64,000 bases of DNA from Gigaspora rosea (lineage: Eukaryota > Glomeromycota > Glomeromycetes > Diversisporales > Gigasporaceae): assembly GCA_003550325.1 (NCBI GenBank), contig QKWP01001693.1, positions 36,566 through 100,565 of the forward strand, written 5' to 3'. The position numbers and the translations under genes were made by a program. The notes beneath the pieces are model-generated. The model was not told the DNA's origin. It saw only the letters and a list, made by a program, of their open reading frames with translations, and searched no databases. Shown here in pieces: positions 54,035 to 63,712 of the stretch (the stretch's first letter is position 1; the number at the start of each line of letters is the position of its first letter).

Positions 54035-54702
54035 TTAAGTTATGAACGTGATAAAAAAAATGCAAAATCAGATATAGGTAAGCGATTTGAATAAAGAACC
54101 GGCAAAAAATAAGAAGATATATTCAAAATAGAAAGTAAGTAGTTATGGTGTAAGTATAATTTAGACAAGAATAGTATGGTCAACCAAGTACAAAGAAAAA
54201 GCAGAATCAAAATATAATAGCGAGATGAACAGGCTGATAAATAAAAAAAAAAGTTATTAAAAAATAAAGAGATAGTTCGATTAGATCAAAATAAAGTAAG
54301 TAGGTCAATGATTTGTACATTAAAGTAGGCAAAAAAGGGTGATCAATAACGATGCATCAAGGATCAAAAAAATAGCACAATGAAATAAAAGAACCAAATT
54401 AGCAAAAAAAGTGTGATCAAAATAGGTCGAATAGAAAATTGTAATCAAAATGAATCTATAAACAAGCAAATATAGTAAGAAATCAAAGTGATACAAAATT
54501 CAAAGAAATAGCACAATGACCAAACGCGCAAGAAAAAAGTGTAATCAAGGCAAAATCACAAGAATCAAAATATATATAGCTGTAGTTGTGATATGCAATT
54601 ACATCATGTTAATCAAAATACAGATTAAATGTTATTAGTTTAACGTGGATTAAATTTTTTATTGATAACTAGTAGTTAAATTTTTTTATAGATAAAGGGC
54701 AT
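54035..54702. other. MULE gene upstream region
   Basis: A-rich, with repeated GATCAAAATA, AAAAAAGTGTRATCAA and AATAGCACAATGA words between about 54100 and 54560; no gene. No TIR of the MULE can be matched across the gene. Confidence 0.45.
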
Positions 54703-54708
54703 GCCATT

Positions 54709-54865
54709 TATCACGTGATTTTTACCATGGATACATGGTCAGAGGTAGTGATCATGTCTATATATTGTGTTAATTAATCAAAATTAGATAAAGTGATCAC
54801 ACCATACATGGATAGGGGTGGCTACTAAGTAAAAATATCATATGATAAATGGCATACCTCTAACT
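54709..54865. mobile_element. MITE family E, copy 2
   Basis: The ends are GGGCATGCCATTTATCACGT and the inverted CATATGATAAATGGCATACC. The 17-bp flank AACTAGTAGTTAAATTT occurs on both sides (about 54665 and 54870). Confidence 0.85.
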
Positions 54866-55229
54866 AGTAGTTAAATTTTATAATATTTACTAGGGATTAA
54901 AATTAGTTATATTCTTATGGAATATATATTTATGATCTATAGTAGCCTTACGGCTTAAGAAATTTTGAACTTTGTTTTTTCTTTTTTTTACCCGGTGATT
55001 TGGGTTGAATCTTTCGTGACAGATCAAAGCACTATATAATTATTAAAGATCTGTTAATTGTACTTTAATCATTATATATAGTTTCAAATAATTACAATTA
55101 TAATCGATTTATAGATATATAATAATTTAATATAAAAAAATGATATATATCAATTATAGATATATATCGATTTTTAACTAGTTAATCAATATATATTATT
55201 ATTTTTTAATCAATATAAAATAATTAACT

Positions 55230-55759
55230 GTGACAGATCATAATGAAATCCAGATTAAATGAAATGATAATATAAAATCTTGAAAACTAAGTTTTTTTGG
55301 GTACATTTTTTAGGGTTAGGAGTTTAGGGTTAGGGTTAGTTGGGAGTGGGTCAAAATCCCGACAAACAGAATCCCGACAGGTTATAATCCTGACAAAAAA
55401 ATCTCAACAATAAAAATCCTGACAATCCCAACAACAAAGAAATTATTAAATTTATTTAAGTTAGGTTAGGGTTAGGTGAGTGTCTAGGATAGGGTTAGGG
55501 TGAGCGCTTGGGCTAGGGTTTGGTTTAGTTGATTTTATAGTAAAGTTGCTCAAGGAAAGCTTTTTTTGATTGTCGGGATTTTTGATTGTCAGGATTTTTT
55601 TGTCGGGATTATGACCTGGTGGGATTTTGTTTGTCAGGATTTTGACCCAAACCCGTGTTAGTTTTAAAAAAAATTATAATAAACAAGTATTAATGGGTTT
55701 AAGAAGGCTAGCAGATTAAGTATAAAATGTAGATTTCATTTTAAATTATGATCTGCGAC
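55230..55759. mobile_element. MITE family D, copy 2, with a nested MITE
   Basis: The ends are GTGACAGATCATAATGAAAT and the inverted ATTATGATCTGCGAC; a 7-bp duplication ATTAACT lies at 55223-55229 and 55760-55766. It carries AGGGTTAGGAGTTTAGGG and CTAGCAGATTAAGTATAAAA, as in the copy at 36164. Confidence 0.9.
55342..55656. mobile_element. Nested MITE (TCAAAATCCCGAC ends), 315 bp
   Basis: GGGTCAAAATCCCGACAAAC is mirrored by GTTTGTCAGGATTTTGACCC; GTTAGTT is duplicated at the flanks (55335-55341, 55657-55663). Repeated ATCCCGACA-type words lie at both ends, with a GGTTAGGGTTAGG run inside. The copy at 36164 shows the uninterrupted site. Confidence 0.85.
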
Positions 55760-55939
55760 ATTAACTATTAGATATCAATTAATATCTATATATAAAATTT
55801 ACTGATGATTCCACTTCTATACAGCTTCATATCTTCTCTAACTCTACAAAATCCCTGTTGTAGTGTGCTATGTTGCTAGTGGTATATTAAAAAGAATATA
55901 CTACTTGTAATACTACCAAAATACTTACCTTAATAAGAA

Positions 55940-57140
55940 AATTCTACTAAACCTAAAATGTTAAGTTATAATCACAGTATCCTAAGATTATTATAGATTT
56001 GTGTTATTTTAATATAATATGTATTAAATTAATTAAAAATAACATAAATCTAGGGGTGTGGCGCCTTAGAGAAGTGGTCAAGGTGTCACCCCCCAAGCGG
56101 CAGGTTGACAGTTCGAATCCCACTGGCGACGTTTTGAAGTTAAATCTGCGTTCGGTGATTGTGGCTTATGAGCGGTTGGGCGCTAAACCTGTAACCTTGG
56201 TTCCACCATCTTGAATGGGAGCCTGCGGGCGCAATGATGTATATGTTACATCGCAAATCCAGGGAACCGGAAAAAACCCACAAGAACCCGTTTGGCAAGA
56301 CCCGAGTTAGGAGGTAGTGAAAATCGGTCCTACGGTATGCACCAGAGAAGGCGGATACTACGATCGGAACGAACCTAATAAGGGCAGGTAGCCTCGGTTA
56401 CCAAATCCGGGCAATGGTACATGTATGGGACATGGAATTTGTTCCGGTAGGCTCTTGTGCGAGGGTAAAGTAGCCCTTAGGTCGTCGAACTTAAAAGGGT
56501 TGTGGCCTACAATATCTGCATTAAATGTAGTGCGTTGGTAGTAATAGGAGGACCATGAACCAGAGGGTTTAAATAGACAATTCCCATAGTTGGGTTGTAG
56601 GTATGGCAGCTAGTGTAGAACCTTTGGGCAGACTACTTAAATTAGGCACCAAAAGTGCACGTGTAGCTAGTTGTATCCTCATTCATGTAACAAATATTAC
56701 GTCACTATAACTCATAATAAAATCCCGGCCATAGCACACGGCCTCTAAACTTAAAAAAAAAAAATAACATAAATCTATAATGATTTTGGAATTCTGTAAT
56801 CAGAATTTAACAATTTTAGTTCATTAGAATTATTTTATTGAGATGAGCATTTTGGCAGTAAAATTATTTAAAACAGATTACTAGTTCAAAAGTTATTTAA
56901 CATTAAATTTATAAGATCTTTAATAATAATTTTTTATATACAAAAATAATATAATTAAAGCAATACAAATCTATAATGATCACAGGATTCTGTGATTGGA
57001 TTTTGATGATTTTAGGCTTATTGGAATCATCTTGCTAAAATATATATTTTAATAATAAAATCATCCCAAACGGATTATTGGTACAAAAGTTATTTAATAT
57101 TAAAGTTTAAATTTTTTAAGAATTTAATAATTTTAGCCAA
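55940..57140. mobile_element. Relative of the 38-kb palindromic-unit element, split by a SINE
   Basis: It is made of units with ATCACAGGATTCTGTGATTG, TTTTAGGCTTATTGGAATCA and GGTACAAAAGTTATTTAAT, as in 38191-39123, but more diverged and without recognisable TIRs. The SINE (56053-56762) interrupts it. Confidence 0.65.
56053..56762 (+). mobile_element. Long tRNA-headed SINE, copy 2 (710 bp)
   Basis: The head GGGGTGTGGCGCCTTAGAGA, AGTGGTCAAGG (A-box-like), CACCCCCCAAGCGG and the B box GTTCGAATCCCACTGG resemble a class II tRNA gene with a 3' GGCGACG. The body shares many blocks with 12764-13777 (CTTGGTTCCACCATCTTGAA, CCCGTTTGGCAAGACCCGAG, TAGTGTAGAACC). It ends in an A-run and is flanked by AATAACATAAATCTA on both sides, a target duplication of 15 bp or more. 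No protein. The 71-codon frame over the head is not a gene. Confidence 0.85.
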
Positions 57141-57700
57141 TCAAATTACAGTATTTATGAAAAATCATTTGATAAATAGTGCTTTCCTAACTAGTCATGG
57201 TTAGCCAACATCTATATAAACTTGATGATTAACATATAATCACCTTTTTGTAAAATCTTTATAATAGAGTTGATTAGTTAATTTAATTTTTTCTTTACTC
57301 AGTATTTGATTTATTACTATGATTTATTGTAAAAATTTTGTTACAAATCGATATACAATACTGAATATAGTTAAGGTTGATTTGGTACTATTATAATTAA
57401 ATAATTGCTATATCATGAATTTGAATTGCGATAACATTCTTAATCATAACTTGCTCAATAATATTTTAATCTTAACATTTTTATTATGGGCTGTATAACT
57501 AATCAAAAGCATAATGACTTGATCATATTGTATTAGTTTTAGCACAATGATCACATTTTGGATATACCATGATTTTATTGATTGGTAGATTGACAAACTA
57601 CAAGAATCGCTAAAAAAATAGATAATCTGGATAGCAAAAATTCAGACCAAAAATTTATTAAAAATGAAAAAATCTAGAATCAATCAAATGGAATGAAATT
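57141..57700. other. AT-rich intergenic
   Basis: No gene or clear repeat is seen. Confidence 0.45.
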
Positions 57701-57769
57701 TTTTCTTAGTATTTGCTAATATATTCACTATTTTTTATTTGTTTTTTTTTATCTATTGTGAAGCAATTG

Positions 57770-57838
57770 TTCTTTTTCTTGCACTTGCGCTTGCATTTGT
57801 TCATGTACTTGTACTTGCACTTGTTCTTGAACTTGAGA
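57770..57838. repeat. Hexanucleotide microsatellite (CTTGCA/CTTGTA)n
   Basis: About ten degenerate units. The hydrophobic frame across it is a repeat translation. Confidence 0.8.
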
Positions 57839-57929
57839 CCATTATACAAAGCGCTTTCAAATTCGTGAAACATTTGATTGACTTTTTTGTAGTCGCTCAA
57901 AATAGTTTTTATTCAACTATAGTAATTGA

Positions 57930-58075
57930 TTAGTCGATTAATCGATTAGTTGGTACAATCAATTACCGGTAATCGAACAATCGATTTAATCGATTAATCG
58001 ATTAATCGATCAATCAATTAATCGATTGTACCGACTAATCGATTAGTTGGTACAATCGATTTTTAATCAATTGCA
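57930..58075. repeat. Cluster of ATTAATCGATTAAT palindromes
   Basis: TAATCGATTA words occur about ten times. ACTAATCGATTAGTTGGTAC and TTGTACCGACTAATCGATTA lie in opposite orientations, giving nested hairpins. Confidence 0.8.
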
Positions 58076-58079
58076 TTTT

Positions 58080-59030
58080 TTGTAACACTATATAAAGCTT
58101 TGATCAAATTAATTTAATCAAGCTTACTATTGACTAGTCAATACTAACTTTGATAATATAATATAAAATCTGTTATAAACATAGTATAGATATAGGCAAT
58201 AATAAAAAAAGGATTTAAATAGTATTTAAAATTTACTAAAAATAGTAATTCCTATTGTACAATATAATATTATCATAGAACCTTATAAAAAGAGTATAGA
58301 TATTATAATCAATAAAAAAAAGTATTTAAAGTTTGCAAAAAATAATTATTATAGTAGACAATGTACTATATTATTAAAATAGCTATAAAAATATTATTTA
58401 ATCAAAAAATAATTTAAAAAGATAAAAATAGAAATTTATATATAAGTCTGAAAATAAAAATAAAAATAATTATAAATATGTGCCTAAAATTAAAATAAGG
58501 ATCTGAATTTTGAAAATTTTACAATTAAGAGCCAAAATAGCTTTGTGTTATAATGATAGTTCTTTAAAAATTCTCACTATTTTATGTATTACTTTATATA
58601 TTTTATATTATATTTTTTCTTATTGTGAAACTTTTTTTACCAAAATACAGTTCGATTAGGTTAAGCATCAATATTGTAATGTTTATTTAGTTTTGAATTA
58701 ATAAGTCTAACCTATACCAAAACTCATTAAAAATATGAATTATAGATTGTAGGATATTTAGAACTAAAAAAACTCATTTGTGTTTATAGAAGTTAAATTA
58801 TAAGAGAATAAAATATAACTTATATTTATATAAATTTACATGTTAAAAAACTTGCAACCTAATTAGTTACAATAAATTTGGATCCTTGATTATATAATTT
58901 TTCATCCTTATAGGCGTACTCGAAATAACATACAATTTGACATAACACGCAAGTGTGTATTTCGCCGTTTTATGATAAAAACCTTTAATATATTAAGGCC
59001 TAGTTATATTAAAACAGGAATTGTTTATTC
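58080..59030. other. AT-rich intergenic, 3' flank of the dioxygenase gene
   Basis: No gene is seen. Two related segments at about 58180-58260 and 58280-58400 (ATAGATAT..ATAATCAATAAAAAAAG, AAAATAGTAATTC) look like an old tandem duplication. Confidence 0.45.
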
Positions 59031-59033
59031 AAA

Positions 59034-60095
59034 CTAAGCTTTCATCAAACTTATAAGTTCTAATTCGCGTTTTATTTGATCACCAGTAAAGATGGGTGGA
59101 TAAAGTGTATCGTTGGAATTAAATATTTCGAGAGGTTGCAACATATTGTCACTCGCGACATGAAGAAAGAATGTTGAAGATATTCTCCAAAGAGGGCGAT
59201 TTGGACGGGTTATTTTAGCATTTTTGATAGCTTGTAAAGTTGCATCTGTTACGACAACTTCATGATAACCCGCGGTAATTTCACCGCCTGTCAACCATTC
59301 AAGTTGTTTACCAGCTTGAACTAATAAATGGCCTTCTGGCACATGAACTTGCGTCTTGACAGATCCATTACGCGGCCAAATATGCAGACCTGGGAATCGA
59401 CTTTTACCATGAATAGTCAAAAAATTAATATCATAATGAAATCCGGCACATATTACGCCAAGTTTTCCGTATTTATTCAAATCAGTTGCAGTAGGAGCCA
59501 ATAGATGTGGACCATATTTTGTAAGATCAGGAAAAGTATTGGCAGGCAAACCAAATCCAACGGATAACATTTCTGCAACACCAACTACAGCTTGGTGCAT
59601 TTGATTCCCTCTTTGATTCATGATGGTAGGCCAGGTGTCTTTAAAAGAATCAGGAACAACCGGTTCAGCGTTAAGCTGAGGAAATTTTGTTTCTTTTGGT
59701 AAATCACCTATGCGCCAAAAGAAACGCCATTTTGGGTCAGGACCTGTGGAGATTAAAGGACGACTTTCTTCAGGCATTTGGTCTATTATACTTTGACAAT
59801 TAGGATCACGATGGCACTTCGGTTCTTCCTTGAATTCAGGAGTAACGCCTACTTGATAACCAATTTCTGGACGAGCATCTTTGAGTTTGACCTCAAATGG
59901 TTGATCAAAGTAGTCTTCCATTAAATCAATAAATGTAGAATTATCGGCTTCGGTTACTCTAGGATCTTTAACCAATAAAGCCCCATAATCTTTTAGAGCT
60001 TTCGCAGTATTTTTGCATTCAATAATAGCTAAAGGATCATTTTTATTTTTAAGATAAATACCAAGGTCAACTATGGGGAGGGATAAAGTAGTCAT
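59034..60095 (-). CDS. 2-oxoglutarate/Fe(II)-dependent dioxygenase (isopenicillin-N-synthase-like), 353 aa
   Basis: A single uninterrupted frame with its ATG at 60095. The N-terminus LPIVDLGIYL is the usual opening of the non-haem dioxygenase N-terminal domain; the C-terminal Fe-2OG domain has HYD (His220, Asp222), GYHEVVV (His278) and WRISSTFF (Arg304, Ser306), the iron ligands and the 2OG-binding R-x-S. Length fits the family (300-370). These cytosolic enzymes hydroxylate or desaturate small molecules; the substrate cannot be told from sequence. There is no signal peptide. It shares a 543-bp upstream region with STN1, transcribed the other way. The lack of introns contrasts with its neighbours. 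Confidence 0.9.
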   Translation of the reverse strand: MTTLSLPIVDLGIYLKNKNDPLAIIECKNTAKALKDYGALLVKDPRVTEADNSTFIDLMEDYFDQPFEVKLKDARPEIGYQVGVTPEFKEEPKCHRDPNCQSIIDQMPEESRPLISTGPDPKWRFFWRIGDLPKETKFPQLNAEPVVPDSFKDTWPTIMNQRGNQMHQAVVGVAEMLSVGFGLPANTFPDLTKYGPHLLAPTATDLNKYGKLGVICAGFHYDINFLTIHGKSRFPGLHIWPRNGSVKTQVHVPEGHLLVQAGKQLEWLTGGEITAGYHEVVVTDATLQAIKNAKITRPNRPLWRISSTFFLHVASDNMLQPLEIFNSNDTLYPPIFTGDQIKRELELISLMKA

Positions 60096-60145
60096 TTTTG
60101 ACGGAAAACGGAAGTTGTCTGATACCGATATTCATGCAACTTTGG

Positions 60146-60301
60146 ACGATCAGACGTTTTTACTAATTTTCGCCTCACTTTCTGATTGGCTAGAATTATT
60201 TTGTTATAGCAGATAGTAAGTTGTTTTGATCGTCACGTTACACCTGATCTTGTCCCCTGATTGGTCAGATCGGCGGCGAAAATTAGTGAATGCCGATCAG
60301 A
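60146..60301. mobile_element. Short MITE in the shared dioxygenase/STN1 promoter
   Basis: CGATCAGACGTTTTTACTAA and TTTTCGCC are mirrored by GGCGAAAATTAGTGAATGCC and GATCAG; the interior holds CACGTTACACCTGATCTTGT and CTGATTGGTCAGATC, the subterminal phrase also seen in other MITEs here. About 155 bp. It could affect either gene's transcription. Confidence 0.8.
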
Positions 60302-60638
60302 CAATCATGCAATGCATCATGTGGACGATCATCGGGTTAGATTAACGTAATTTGGAAGCGGAAAACATACGAAGCAAAAAACATGAAAATAGAAGAAACG
60401 ACGGTCTGAACGTGCTTTGAAGCATTAATGAAAAATGTTGTGGAAGCAAATTTACTATAAAATATGCTAACTCTAACCAAAACGGCAATTTAATTATAAA
60501 ATATGTTTGATTTATAAAATTTCCACTTTTAGACGTCCCCCAAAATGGAATGATTTGCAGTAATGTTTTGGCAATCTCTGAGTTAAATTTTTATAAATCA
60601 GTAAATTCCAAAATTTGTTAGAAGATACACAAAAAATA
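60302..60638. promoter_or_regulatory. STN1 upstream region
   Basis: This stretch lies between the MITE and the STN1 start codon. No defined site is recognised. Confidence 0.3.
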
Positions 60639-62194
60639 ATGGCTTCTAATTCTTCTCTCATCACTAATCAAAAAAGGATCTATTATGGACCAAATTATTG
60701 GAAATTTGATCCTATTTATCAAACAAATGCGAAATTATTTATTAAAGATTTATTGAATCTCAAGACTGTTCAGTTTACGGAAGGTTTGTTTAGATAATGA
60801 ACCATATTTTCGAATAGTGTTTTATTAATTCTGTAATTGTAGAAAAGTGTCGATTTTGAATATTATTATTTGTTTTTAGGATCCAAAATTACTCATGGCT
60901 TTTTTTATGGAAATCATCCAATTCAAGAAGTCGATATAATTGCGACAGTAATCGCTTTTGAAATAAAAGAAGGAAAAACCAAATATATTAAATACATACG
61001 TAAGGAATCATTCTATTGCGTTTATTTTTGTAAAAATTCGCGTTACTCATAAGCAATAAAATGAAATGTGGTTTCTATTTAATCCCCTAAAACCCACTTA
61101 TACTCGTTTATTATAAAATCTACCTCTAAACCCAACCCTAACCCTAAAAAATGCACCCAAAAATTTGTATTTTTCGATGGCTTGTCTATTTTACATTACC
61201 CCTCATTTCACTTTAATCAATATTTATTTAAGTTGACGATGGATCAGCTACAATTGGTTATGTAGATTTCCACAACGATGATGAGCCAATAATGGAGCCA
61301 AAGTTTGATCGTGGAACAATTATAAGAGTCATCGGGAGAATAAAAGAGTATAATGGAAAAAGAGAAATTAGCAACAGCTATGGGAGAATGTGTAAGCTAA
61401 ATGTTTGATATACTTTTATATGTTAGTTTATATTATATTATAATTTTTTTTAAAAAAAATGGATTCCCTTTTTAGGGGTCATGAAGGATCCCAACGCCGA
61501 GTTACTTCGATGGTTAGAAATTCTTACTCTAAAAAAGGAAGTTTACTCAAGGCCATTCAAAATGACAACCACTAATCATGTCAGCGATGTTTGTGAATAG
61601 CATTTCCTTTCTCTACATATATTTTTGCCGATTAATATCTTTTACTTATTCAATAGGAAATACCACCTACTATATCAGTAGAGCACGAATCAGAAGAAAC
61701 CGATCCAAATACGTCAATATCAAATTCTCAAATTTTTGAAAGAATGAAAAATTTCGATAACCAATCTTCACCAGTGACAGAAGAAGGGTTTACTAGTTTA
61801 ATTACATTTTATATTTATAAAAATAACTTAACCAGGTTCAGTATGGTAAGGATAAGACAATCTCCCGAGTTAAATGAATTTGCTAAAAAAGTAGCGATCA
61901 ACCAAGTAAGTATCTTAATATGGAATAGTGTATCGTTATATTTTTTTTTTATTAAATACCAATGTATCGGTATATTTATGTATATAGACAAATATATTTA
62001 ATTGAAATATTCTTTGACACTTTTAGTATCCATGTTCCAAACCAAATGGTCAACAAGTGGCAGCACTGTTCAATAAGGCCTTAAGAATGTTGGTGCTTGA
62101 AGGATTTTTGAATTATGCGGATTATAATAAAATATCTTATCGTGTTGATTCGTTATTTATAGATACGGTGAAAGAATGGAAAATTCAAATGTAA
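60639..62194 (+). CDS. STN1: CST telomere-capping complex subunit STN1, six exons, 317 aa
   Basis: My exons are 60639-60783, 60880-60999, 61233-61391, 61476-61588, 61657-61905 and 62027-62194; all junctions are GT-AG and the sum (954 nt) is in frame. The ATG (60639) gives MASNSSLITNQKRIYYGPNY. The OB fold runs from GNHPIQEVDIIATVIAF through LDDGSATIGYVDF to GTIIRVIGRIKEYNGKREIS, then DPNAELLRWLEILTLKKEVY, a short acidic linker (VEHESEETD), and C-terminal winged-helix segments (QVAALFNKALRMLVLEGFLN; RVDSLFIDTVKEWKIQM). Length is close to other fungal Stn1 proteins. STN1 with TEN1 and CTC1 or Cdc13 binds telomeric single strands and recruits polymerase alpha. Intron 2 holds a MITE fragment with telomere-like repeats. 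Confidence 0.88.
61070..61228. mobile_element. MITE family D fragment inside STN1 intron 2
   Basis: AACCCACTTATACTCGTTTA, CCCAACCCTAACCCTAAAAA and ATGCACCC match the middle of the family D elements at 36164 and 55230. The ends are degraded. It fills most of the intron; splice sites outside it are intact. Confidence 0.8.
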
Positions 62195-63297
62195 AATTTT
62201 ATATTTACAGATTTATGTTGTTCATGTCTGCAATAGAATTTTTTAGACTTTGTGTTAAAAATTTTTCATTTGCATTTAGTTAGTTTATACAATATTATAA
62301 ATTATTACAATTTTATCAAGATTTTTATCAAAAATTTGCAATTCTTACCAACTATTGTAGTGATATATAGTAAAAATTAAGCTATATAGTTTGTACTGTA
62401 TTAAAAATATCAGATTTTTGTTATGATTTTGCAATAAAAATTTAATTATAGAACTTTCAAACAATTGCAATAATATATAGTATATAGTAAGAGCCGTGAC
62501 AAACATTATATAATATCTTAGGGGAAGAGGAGTAGGCAAATATCTTATATTACACATATATAATTAAAAAGAAAATAAATCGGTTATATTTCGATCCAAT
62601 AATAGCGCATTTGGCTTTGAATTTAATGTGCTTACAACCTGAGCCCTGTTAGACCCAGATTAGCATATTGAATTTAAAGCTAGATATTTATTTTATTTTG
62701 TTATATAAAATGATTATATTGTGATCCGAAGGATCACAGTATGATCTTTTATTTGCCATTATTGAATACTACATATCCAATAACTATATATTTCAAGTTT
62801 TTTTTATTTTAAGTTTTCTAAAGTCATCAAAATTACAGTAAGTTACAGTTACCATTGTTTTATTTGAGTAGTTTTATATCATCATTATTTAGATTTTTTG
62901 CTAATATAGTTTTTTTTACTTAAGTGGTTTTATATTATTATATTACCAGAATTTTTATTGATATAATTTTATCATTTTTAAATTGTTATATTTGAACTTG
63001 AATTCTATTGCTTGGAGTGGTTCCATATTATAAAATTGCTAGAGTCTTTATATATGTAATCTTTGTTTTTTTTTAGATCTATTATTTTTGGTTTTATTGT
63101 TTAATAGATATATTTTGCAAAAATATTATACTAACTTTTTAGATTTTTTAATAATAGTATTTTGTAATAATACTACTATATATCAATTGTCTATGCCTTA
63201 ATAATAACAAACTTGAATCAGAAAAAATATATTAGCAAAAATATTAAGTAATTTTATAAAATTTTAAAAATAAATATAATGTACTTGTTTATTTTAG
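62195..63297. other. STN1 3' flank, AT-rich, with truncated TIR fragment
   Basis: At 62488-62570 AGAGCCGTGACAAACATTAT and TAGGGGAAGAGGAGTAGGC match the left end of the 34269 element; the rest is missing. At about 62730 GTGATCCGAAGGATCAC is a short perfect palindrome. No gene. Confidence 0.5.
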
Positions 63298-63469
63298 TTA
63301 TAGAACATGTTTATATAAAATGCTTTGAATTGCTGTAAATTTATACAAAAAAATCATTTAAAATAATTTTTTTGTATAATTTATATATAAAATTAAGATA
63401 AATCAATTCATTTGATTTATAAATAATAGCAATTCAAAGCATTTTATATAAACATGTTTTATAACAGTT
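63298..63469. mobile_element. Palindromic MITE, about 170 bp
   Basis: GTTATAGAACATGTTTATAT and AAAATGCTTTGAATTGCT are mirrored by AGCAATTCAAAGCATTTTAT and ATAAACATGTTTTATAAC. The centre is A/T-only. No clear TSD. Confidence 0.8.
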
Positions 63470-63529
63470 AATAAATTATTTTATAAAACAGAATATGTAA
63501 ACTATTAGTTAATATTAGTGTTTCTAGAT

Positions 63530-63712
63530 TCAGTTCAATTTAGATTTAGGTTCTGGTTCAATCGAACCTAAACTAAACTTTGAATTTAGTATATTTTTGA
63601 ACTTGAACCTGAACTAAGCTTTAAATTTATGAACAAAAACTAAACTTGAACTTAAATTTTTGGTTCAGTTCAAGTTTAGTTCAAGTTTAAGTATATTTAG
63701 GTTCAATAAAAA
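63530..63712. repeat. GTTCAAGTTTAG-type repeat cluster, both orientations
   Basis: TTGAACTTGAACCTGAACTA and TTCAGTTCAAGTTTAGTTCA type words are repeated in both orientations. Confidence 0.65.

Larger units (their letters stand above)
54955..55810. repeat. Direct repeat flanking the MULE gene, right copy
   Basis: It is the counterpart of 51070-51480: GAACTTTGTTTTTTC, CCCGGTGATTTGGGTTGAA, GATCTGTTAATTG and ATATATCGATT words, resuming after the MITE with ATATCAATTAATATCTATAT. It lacks the foldback found next to the left copy. Confidence 0.75.

Noticed and set aside
56055..56130. A functional tRNA gene
   Set aside because: The acceptor stem pairs poorly and the sequence continues into the SINE body with a poly(A) end and target duplication; it is a tRNA-derived promoter head.
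57739..57933. Small hydrophobic protein (FLALALAFVHVLVLALV)
   Set aside because: It is encoded by a CTTGCA hexanucleotide microsatellite, with no conserved flank.
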